Of a stretch of DNA of 6,448 nt, positions 1 through 5,334 are shown one piece after another. How positions within the stretch are numbered: the first letter of the stretch is position 1; every line of letters starts with the position of its first letter. This stretch comes from Chloroflexota bacterium (GTDB lineage Bacteria; Chloroflexota; Dehalococcoidia; SZUA-161). Where the stretch lies: contig DAOUTY010000102.1 in the NCBI GenBank assembly GCA_030668425.1, positions 1 to 6,448 of the forward strand, in the 5' to 3' direction. The translations under genes and the position numbers were made by a program. Below the pieces are notes generated by a model. That model did not search any database and was not told where the DNA came from. It was given only the letters and a program-made list of their open reading frames with translations.

Positions 1-60
1 GCCGAGGGGCAGGATTTCGAACTGGCAGAGAGTTTCCACCGCGCAGAAGTAATGTACTAG
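1..60 (+). CDS. Possible C-terminal end of a gene entering from the left edge (partial)
   Basis: Frame 1 of the plus strand is open from the window edge to a TAG at 58-60 and reads AEGQDFELAESFHRAEVMY. The peptide has a balanced mix of acidic, aromatic and small residues, as a real protein tail would. It would converge on the metallo-hydrolase gene with 25 bases between the two stops. Nineteen codons are too few to prove coding, and another plus-strand frame is also open here, so this is tentative. No family can be named from this tail. Confidence 0.35.
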   Translation, partial: AEGQDFELAESFHRAEVMY

Positions 61-85
61 TCCAAAGTCACCAAAACAGAACCGA

Positions 86-727
86 CTACGACGAAAGCCA
101 GAGTACCTCCCCGCACAGATCGGGATCGTGGGGCCGGGATGAGAAGACAGCGAACTCTTCCTTCTCCTTCTTCAACACTGTAGGATCACCATGCCCGGGA
201 TGCACCCGAGTATCATCGGGCAGCACAAAAATCTTCCGGGTAATGGAATCAATTATCTGCGCCAATGCAGCAGGCGTATTTGTCCTGCCGGGGCCGCCTG
301 GGAATATGGTATCCCCGGCTATCAGGTATCGACCTGTAAGGAAGCATAGACTGCCGGGTGTGTGCCCCGGCGTATGGAATACCTTCAGCCTCACAGTGCC
401 AAACGATATCTCATCGCCGTCATTCAACTGGATATCCGGAGGTGAGGGCAGACTCCTGGCATCAAACGGGTGCGCTGCTATAGGGAGCCCCAGCCTGGCT
501 TTAAGCTCTAACAGCGCGCCAACATGGTCGATATGGCTGTGGGTCATTAAAATGTACTCTGGATTAGTCTCCCTCAATCGCTTCTCAATCCTGCTGGCCT
601 CCCCGGGCGCGTCAACCAGCACGCTATGCCCCGTTGCACCGCATACAATCACATAAGCATTGGTGCCAAAGGGCGCTATTTCAAGCCTGTCAATTTGGAG
701 CTGGTCATCTTTTTCTATTGTTAACAT
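86..727 (-). CDS. Metallo-beta-lactamase-fold hydrolase, glyoxalase II-like
   Basis: A complete 213-residue single-domain metallo-beta-lactamase-fold protein, the usual length for short glyoxalase II/YcbL-like hydrolases. The metal-binding set is intact: HSHIDH at residues 63-68 (the HxHxDH motif), H122 in HTPGHTPGS (118-126), D139 in AGDTIF (137-142) and H179 in HPGHG (176-180). These residues should bind two metal ions and activate water for hydrolysis of a thioester, lactone or similar bond. No signal peptide is visible, so it is probably cytoplasmic. The ATG is preceded on the minus strand by GGAG at 734-737 with a 6-base spacer, which supports this start. It lies downstream of the radical SAM gene on the same strand, 126 bases away. 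The fold is certain; the substrate is not, because this superfamily also contains lactonases, persulfide dioxygenases and other hydrolases. The short length lacks the C-terminal substrate-binding domain of classical glyoxalase II. Confidence 0.9.
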   Translation of the reverse strand: MLTIEKDDQLQIDRLEIAPFGTNAYVIVCGATGHSVLVDAPGEASRIEKRLRETNPEYILMTHSHIDHVGALLELKARLGLPIAAHPFDARSLPSPPDIQLNDGDEISFGTVRLKVFHTPGHTPGSLCFLTGRYLIAGDTIFPGGPGRTNTPAALAQIIDSITRKIFVLPDDTRVHPGHGDPTVLKKEKEEFAVFSSRPHDPDLCGEVLWLSS

Positions 728-775
728 CTTGTGCTCCGCACAGCTAGTGCGTTGAATGTGTATGCAGAGACATTG

Positions 776-802
776 AAATAGGGATGGAGGATTCCACTAT
801 TT
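776..802 (-). other. Imperfect hairpin between radical SAM and hydrolase genes
   Basis: Arms AAATAG (776-781) and CTATTT (797-802) pair perfectly. Inside them TGGA (785-788) pairs with TCCA (793-796) around a 4-base loop, leaving a 3-base bulge (782-784). It lies about 50 bases beyond the radical SAM stop codon and about 50 bases before the hydrolase start, so it could be a weak terminator or an mRNA processing site. The stem is AT-rich and has no proper T-run after it on the minus strand, so a strong intrinsic terminator is unlikely. The rest of 728-853 shows only the hydrolase ribosome binding site. Confidence 0.3.
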
Positions 803-853
803 ACACGCAGGGTTTATTGCTGCACTTCAGGCCGGAGCATCTTCGCCCAGGGT

Positions 854-2338
854 TCAAATATACTTGCTAACAACCTGCCTGAAATGGAATCCATAGACGG
901 CGAGAGATATGGACAATGGGAAGTGCCGGGGACGCTTCAGCAGCGTCGAGATAAAGAATCGCCAGTAATACACCCTCTCCCGATCCCGAACACCCAGGAA
1001 CCACATTGACCTAATAAACGCCCGAAGATGCCAGGACTGGAGTTGAGATAGCTTCTTCTTTTTCTTGGGCCTGTACTCTTTAAGGAATATCTTCACCCGC
1101 TTGTAATACTCCTTGGGTGAATAGATCGTGGCCATAATATCCTTATACCCATTGATGAGCGTTTCACGGTCCATCTTGGGAATGAAGTTCATAGAACAGT
1201 CGGTATTGTCGCCAGAAATACCCTCCAATATGCGGTTTTCCTTCTTCAGGCGCTCGTACAGCCTGGTACCAGGAGGCGCATTCAGCAAACCGACCATCGC
1301 AGTAACGATCCCACTCTTCTGAATGAAGTTGATCTGGCTTTTGAAAATAGAGACCGGGTCACTATCAAACCCCAGAATGAACCCTCCCTGCACCTGAAAG
1401 CCGTGGTTTTGAATCTTCTTGACCGAGGCAACCAGATCACGGCCCCTATTCTGGTTCTTGTTACATTCAGCCAGGCTCTCCTCGTTTGTGGTTTCAATGC
1501 CGATAAACACCATGTCGAACCCAGCCTCGCCCATCAATTTCATTAGTTCTTCATCATCGGCAAGGTTTATCGACGCCTCCGTGAACAACGGGGAGGGGTA
1601 TTTTCTCTCCTTCTGCCATTCAATTATTGCCGGGAGGATCTCTTTCTTCAGTTTCCTCTTGTTGCCTATGAAGTTATCATCCACGACAAAGATACTGTCT
1701 CGCCAGCCCCGATTGTACAGCGCATCCAGTTCCGCGATGGTCTGTTCTTTGCTCTTAGTTCGCGGTACGTTACCGTTCAGTATGATGATATCGCAGAACT
1801 CACAATTGTAGGGACAACCGCGAGAGTACTGAATGCTCGTCGATGAATATTTCTTCATGTCGAGAAGAGACCACAGCGGAAGAGGGGTTTTCGTGATATC
1901 CGGCCGTTCCTTTGAAGTGTAAATATGCTTGGCATATCCCTTTTCCAGGTCCTCCAAGAAAGGCGGGAGGGTGACTTCAGCCTCACCGAGCACTAAATGA
2001 TCCACTTCTTCAAAGTACTCGTATTCGCTGAAAAAGAGTGGGCCACCGGCAACTATCTTGGTACCGAAAGCCTTACATCTCCCAATAACCTCTCGCACCG
2101 AATCCCTCTGCACCACCATGGCACTGATGAATACATAATCGGCCCACCGAATATCCTTGTCACTTAGCGGAATTACATTCATATCTACCAGCTTCTTGTC
2201 CCACTCTTGGGGAAGCATCGCCGCCACAGTCAGCAAGCCAAGAGGCGGGAAGTTAGCCTTCTTGCCGGCAATTCTCAGAGCGTGCCTGAAACTCCAGAAG
2301 GTATCAGGATATCGCGGATAGACCAGAAGTACTTTCAT
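854..2338 (-). CDS. B12-binding domain radical SAM protein (DUF4070 type)
   Basis: A complete 494-residue enzyme. Residues 1 to about 140 look like a cobalamin-binding Rossmann domain (MKVLLVYPRYP start, PPLGLLTVAAMLP at 31-43, AGGP at 97-100, GEAE at 118-121). The radical SAM core follows with C175, C179 and C182 in CPYNCEFC, the CxxxCxxC motif that binds the 4Fe-4S cluster and S-adenosylmethionine. FIGIETTNEESL (278-289) and the C-terminal part (about 345-490) match the DUF4070 subgroup, which includes the hopanoid C-2 methylase HpnP; most other members have no known substrate. The expected chemistry is methylation or rearrangement at an unreactive carbon, but the substrate cannot be read from the sequence. 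A basic run, RPKKKKK, sits at 423-429. The ATG is preceded by GAGGGG (minus strand, 2345-2350) with a 6-base spacer, a strong ribosome binding site. A small same-strand ORF overlaps this start by 4 bases. Confidence 0.9.
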   Translation of the reverse strand: MKVLLVYPRYPDTFWSFRHALRIAGKKANFPPLGLLTVAAMLPQEWDKKLVDMNVIPLSDKDIRWADYVFISAMVVQRDSVREVIGRCKAFGTKIVAGGPLFFSEYEYFEEVDHLVLGEAEVTLPPFLEDLEKGYAKHIYTSKERPDITKTPLPLWSLLDMKKYSSTSIQYSRGCPYNCEFCDIIILNGNVPRTKSKEQTIAELDALYNRGWRDSIFVVDDNFIGNKRKLKKEILPAIIEWQKERKYPSPLFTEASINLADDEELMKLMGEAGFDMVFIGIETTNEESLAECNKNQNRGRDLVASVKKIQNHGFQVQGGFILGFDSDPVSIFKSQINFIQKSGIVTAMVGLLNAPPGTRLYERLKKENRILEGISGDNTDCSMNFIPKMDRETLINGYKDIMATIYSPKEYYKRVKIFLKEYRPKKKKKLSQLQSWHLRAFIRSMWFLGVRDRERVYYWRFFISTLLKRPRHFPLSISLAVYGFHFRQVVSKYI

Positions 2339-2529
2339 GCCAAGCCCCTCAGGGTTTCACTGTTCATATCAACTAGATTATACTTGCCTCTGTCAATAAC
2401 TATCTTTACTAAGTTTATCACAGACCTCGCCCAGAAGCCAAAACCCCTGCGCTCGATCGTATGACTAACGACACGGCAATTCCGCACTGAAGAGAACCCT
2501 CTAGAGCGGCGGAGCATCACTCCCTGCAT
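2335..2529 (-). CDS. Possible small protein of 64 residues (doubtful)
   Basis: This ORF starts 10 bases after the stop of the upstream membrane protein gene, and its TGA overlaps the radical SAM ATG as ATGA, the arrangement typical of translational coupling in operons. The predicted peptide is basic (many R residues in the first 35), with a modest hydrophobic stretch WARSVINLVKIVI in the middle, and matches no family I recognise. The Shine-Dalgarno signal before its ATG is weak (GGAT close to the start). Against it, the N-terminal half is arginine-rich like a random reading of GC-rich DNA, and promoter-like hexamers lie within it. If it is not a gene, this stretch is a 201-base spacer upstream of the radical SAM gene. 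Confidence 0.25.
   Translation of the reverse strand: MQGVMLRRSRGFSSVRNCRVVSHTIERRGFGFWARSVINLVKIVIDRGKYNLVDMNSETLRGLA
2377..2396 (-). promoter_or_regulatory. Promoter-like hexamers before the radical SAM gene (abnormal spacing)
   Basis: On the minus strand a perfect TTGACA (2391-2396) is followed by a perfect TATAAT (2377-2382), but only 8 bases separate them instead of about 17. The TATAAT alone could act as a -10 element giving a leader of roughly 30 bases before the radical SAM ATG at 2338, yet no good -35 lies 17 bases upstream of it. This may be a weak or activator-dependent promoter, or chance. Confidence 0.3.
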
Positions 2530-2539
2530 ACATCCATAA

Positions 2540-3067
2540 TTACCTGCCTATTCGCGAGGCATTTTGTATCAGGCTCCGTACAACCACCATAGGCTTCCAG
2601 CTACCATCGACCCAGGCTCTCTTAAGTGTGTTGCTGGCAAGCATAGCCGCCAGATTTATAATCTTTTGCGGGCCAAACCAACTCCCCAGATTGGCAGCAA
2701 GCACTGGCTGCATCCCTGCTCCTCCGATAAGCGCGCCTTGTGTCAGCCCTGAGGCAAGCACGGTACCGATGTTGGGCAGTTGCTCGACGAGTTGCAGCTT
2801 GACGATGTCAAGCGCCATGAACCGGCCAGACACCCTGTAGTCGCTTCTGAAGGTTATCCAATAGCCAAGCGCGTAAAAGCTTATATAACCTGCGAAGCTC
2901 CCCGCCATGCTTGCCAGTACCATGATCCATGTTTCTTGATCAAGTAATAAGTAGACTGCTGCCGACCTGCCCGCGACGGCCCCAACGCCAGCAGTGATCT
3001 GGATCAGCGCCAGTCTCCCGCTGAAGTACTTTCTAAGCTTTTCCTTCAGTCCAGGCACAATGTTCAT
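2540..3067 (-). CDS. Small polytopic membrane protein, possibly GtrA-like
   Basis: A complete 175-residue protein with about four hydrophobic segments, near residues 20-42, 47-72, 95-120 and 132-149, separated by short polar loops; the N-terminus carries several basic residues (KEKLRKYFSGR). The segment ending GYWITFRSDYR (68-78) and the last segment ending ASNTLKRAW (144-152) recall the ends of membrane segments in GtrA-like proteins, small four-helix proteins linked to polyprenyl-sugar movement, but the resemblance is weak and is inference. The start is well supported: AGGTGG (minus strand, 3074-3079) lies 6 bases before the ATG. It heads the minus-strand block, upstream of the radical SAM gene, so the two may be cotranscribed. 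An uncharacterised membrane protein is the safest label. Confidence 0.75.
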   Translation of the reverse strand: MNIVPGLKEKLRKYFSGRLALIQITAGVGAVAGRSAAVYLLLDQETWIMVLASMAGSFAGYISFYALGYWITFRSDYRVSGRFMALDIVKLQLVEQLPNIGTVLASGLTQGALIGGAGMQPVLAANLGSWFGPQKIINLAAMLASNTLKRAWVDGSWKPMVVVRSLIQNASRIGR

Positions 3068-3460
3068 CCCTTTCCACCTTCCCTATTCAAAGTGTGCCTG
3101 GGCGATGTGCAGCATGAGCCAGAGCAGAAATGCTTGCTTCGTTCCATATCCTCCCTATCCCTTCATCCCGCGTCCCCAATTTTACGCTGACCGTCCTTTA
3201 CTAGCAAGAGACCGACGACCAAGACAACGCAGCCAGTAGGCTGTTAACTTGTAACGAGCAACTCGCGCCGTCATCCACAAGCCGTAACCAAAGCGCAATA
3301 TCTTCGTCCGACCATCGAGTACTTTTTCCCCATATTTAACCTGACAAAAGGACCATTGAATAACCGATAGCAGGTGTGCTAATGTTTGAGCAGGATAATA
3401 TGGCTTGTGTTATCACTTCGAACCAACTATTGACCGAAGAAGGAATGCAAAAGGCCAGGT
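3068..3460. other. Divergent intergenic region, 393 bases
   Basis: This is the only long non-coding stretch. It separates divergently transcribed genes, so it should carry promoters for both. On the minus side it holds a promoter candidate (3179-3207) and the AGGTGG site before 3067. On the plus side the best -10-like hexamer is GATAAT at 3394-3399, but the matching -35 position (3371-3376, CAGGTG) is poor. Short inverted pairs exist (CGAG/CTCG at 3255-3265; GTTA/TAAC at 3243-3255) but are too small to mean much. I see no RNA gene or convincing ORF here. Confidence 0.6.
3179..3207 (-). promoter_or_regulatory. Candidate sigma-70-type promoter for the small membrane protein gene
   Basis: On the minus strand TTGCTA (3202-3207, four of six matches to TTGACA) is followed after exactly 17 bases by TAAAAT (3179-3184, five of six matches to TATAAT). 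Transcription would begin near 3172, leaving a leader of about 105 bases before the ATG at 3067. The spacing is ideal, but such matches also arise by chance. Confidence 0.35.
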
Positions 3461-5320
3461 GTGGCTATGATTTGGTTTAGACGGATATTGACCATTCCCC
3501 TGATCATAATCTTCGTCGCCCTGCTTATCGTCCTTCTGCCGGTCTCGCAGCTGAATGACACTGCGGGCAACCCCGAATTCTACAAGGACCATATACAACA
3601 GGCAGACCTGTACAACTTCGTCTATGACGAGGTTCTGCCAGCAGGACTGGATGAACTGGAAACAGGCGACTTGTCCGACATACCCATAGACATATACGCA
3701 ATTAAGGATGACATCGTCTCCATCGCCAGGAAGATTCTGCCTCCCGATTGGCTCCAGGCCCAGATCGAAGCTGCAATCGACACGATATTACCCTACTTTC
3801 TGGACGACATCGATAGCTTTACATATACCATAGTGCTGAGAGACAGGATAGAGACCGCTGCCTCGGTGATCAAAGAGGATATGATCCGGGGCGATGTATT
3901 TACCAATATCTATGGCGACGCAATATCGTACCTGGCCGACGAGTTGCTCGACAACCTTGACAGGATGCCCTATTCCCTTACGCTCAGCAAGGAAGAGATC
4001 GAAGCCTCTCTCAGAAAGATAGTCCCCGAGGACTGGCTAGCCTCACAGGGCGAGGCGGCCATCGACTCCGCGACGCCGTATCTGACTGGCGATTCTAATC
4101 ACTTCACAATCACGGTCAACATCGCGGACCGAGTTGATGCAGCGGCAGCCGCTACAATTGACCTCCTGGACAGGCAGGAGACCTACGACTACCTGCTGGA
4201 CGAGCTGATATCACCAATCATAGAGGCCAACCTCGGCCTGACTGTAGCCCTCCCGTACGGGATAAGCTTGAGCCAGGGGGAGATCGTCTCCGCCATCGAG
4301 GACACGTTGCCCCATTCCTGGGTGCAAGCGCAGATCAAAGATATCGTCGACAGCGCAACCGCCTACGTGAAGGGAGAAGCCGCCAGCATCGAGGCAACGG
4401 TTGACCTGGCCGACAGAAAAGCAGCCGCCCTCAACATCCTCACTGGCTTGGCCGACGAAAAGCTACAGGACCTGTTTTACAGCTTACCCACGTGCAGTAT
4501 GTGGGAGTTCCTCCAGATTGTGCAGACGCTGCCCCCCGATACCCTCCCCTACTGTCGCCCGCTCGGCGTATCGTATCAGGAAGCCAAAGACGCGCTTGAC
4601 ATTGACATCGCGGGCTCGATCGACCAGATGATTGGAGACCATATACCAGACCAGTGGGTTTTCACCGCTGCCGAAGTCAGGCAATTGCTGGGCGAGGACA
4701 TCGAGAGCTTTCTGGAGGATGCCCGACAATGGGTCTCCGAGGGTTGGACTTTCACCGACGCCGACCTCATAGATAAACTGGACAGCGACGGTGAGCAAAC
4801 TCTGGAAGACGTGCGCGGCTGGATACAGAGCGGATATATCCTAACCGAGTCGGACCTAAGAGAGGCAATCGTAGACAACGAGCAAGATCTCAACTCATTC
4901 GATACAGCACGCTGCTGGATCGACACTGCCAGAGCATGGCTGTGGGCCTTTTGGCTCATAGCATTTGTATTGCTCTTTTTCATCGGCCTTTTGGGCGGCC
5001 GCTGCTGGAGGACCCGGCTGGTCTGGGCACTCGTAGTGCTTCTTTTCACCTCTCTCACGATTTGCATCGCAACAGGGCTGATCTACTCCAGGCTGGTAGA
5101 ACCAAGGACACAAGAAATAATGCTTGACCCATCGCAATATGAGGGAGTAGCAGCCATAATAGTCGAGAAGGGCAACGAAGTAATCGAGAATGTCCTGAGC
5201 GGCTTCGCCCAAGGGATAAAGACCAAGGCGCTCTACATGATTGTAGGCTCTGGAGTGTGTCTGCTGGGGGTCATCGGTTGGAGCGAGGTAAGCCGACGGA
5301 AGAATAAAGGGCCAGATTGA
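3461..5320 (+). CDS. Large membrane-anchored repeat protein of unknown function
   Basis: A 619-residue protein I cannot assign to a named family. An N-terminal anchor (about 8-28, after WFRR) is followed by a long acidic region (30-490) that the positive-inside rule places outside the cytoplasm. Membrane segments follow at about 493-512, 519-541 and 590-606, with basic loops GGRCWRTR and SRRKNK on the cytoplasmic side. Residues 40-330 hold three units of about 95 residues: the P-x-x-W core falls at P94/W97, P189/W192 and P284/W287, exactly 95 apart, followed each time by Q-x-E/K...D...Y and then a DR pair. A degenerate fourth unit ends at IPDQW (395-399). Residues 401-488 hold three units of 30 residues of the type [FL]T-x-x-[DE]-[LV]...R-x-W. 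The GTG start has AAGG 6 bases upstream; an ATG at 3467 with AGGTG 5 bases before it is an equally good start, two codons later. Confidence 0.85.
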   Translation: MAMIWFRRILTIPLIIIFVALLIVLLPVSQLNDTAGNPEFYKDHIQQADLYNFVYDEVLPAGLDELETGDLSDIPIDIYAIKDDIVSIARKILPPDWLQAQIEAAIDTILPYFLDDIDSFTYTIVLRDRIETAASVIKEDMIRGDVFTNIYGDAISYLADELLDNLDRMPYSLTLSKEEIEASLRKIVPEDWLASQGEAAIDSATPYLTGDSNHFTITVNIADRVDAAAAATIDLLDRQETYDYLLDELISPIIEANLGLTVALPYGISLSQGEIVSAIEDTLPHSWVQAQIKDIVDSATAYVKGEAASIEATVDLADRKAAALNILTGLADEKLQDLFYSLPTCSMWEFLQIVQTLPPDTLPYCRPLGVSYQEAKDALDIDIAGSIDQMIGDHIPDQWVFTAAEVRQLLGEDIESFLEDARQWVSEGWTFTDADLIDKLDSDGEQTLEDVRGWIQSGYILTESDLREAIVDNEQDLNSFDTARCWIDTARAWLWAFWLIAFVLLFFIGLLGGRCWRTRLVWALVVLLFTSLTICIATGLIYSRLVEPRTQEIMLDPSQYEGVAAIIVEKGNEVIENVLSGFAQGIKTKALYMIVGSGVCLLGVIGWSEVSRRKNKGPD

Positions 5321-5334
5321 GAACATGAACGTTA

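Noticed and set aside
1..32. tRNA-like 3' end on the minus strand (GTTCGAA flanked by GC-rich sequence)
   Set aside because: With a normal 7-base T-loop the position that should be C is T and the T-stem does not pair; allowing an extra base does not restore the stem. No anticodon or D-arm follows.
243..656. 137-codon plus-strand frame opposite the metallo-hydrolase
   Set aside because: It is antisense to the intact metal-binding motifs of the hydrolase and has no family resemblance.
1419..1811. 130-codon plus-strand frame opposite the radical SAM gene
   Set aside because: It lies entirely antisense to the conserved radical SAM core, is serine-rich and low in complexity, and resembles no family; it is a shadow of the real gene.
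4576..5067. 163-codon minus-strand frame opposite the repeat protein gene
   Set aside because: The peptide is Ser/Arg-rich with no domain pattern, while the plus-strand frame shows regular repeats and membrane segments that only make sense as the coding strand.
3461..5320. Repeats in this gene as a CRISPR or DNA-level tandem array
   Set aside because: The periodicity is in the protein; the DNA units are strongly diverged and there are no identical repeats with spacers.
4895..5326. 143-codon minus-strand frame across the end of the repeat protein gene
   Set aside because: It is antisense to clear membrane segments, has an unnatural Cys/Pro/Gln composition and shows no recognisable motif.
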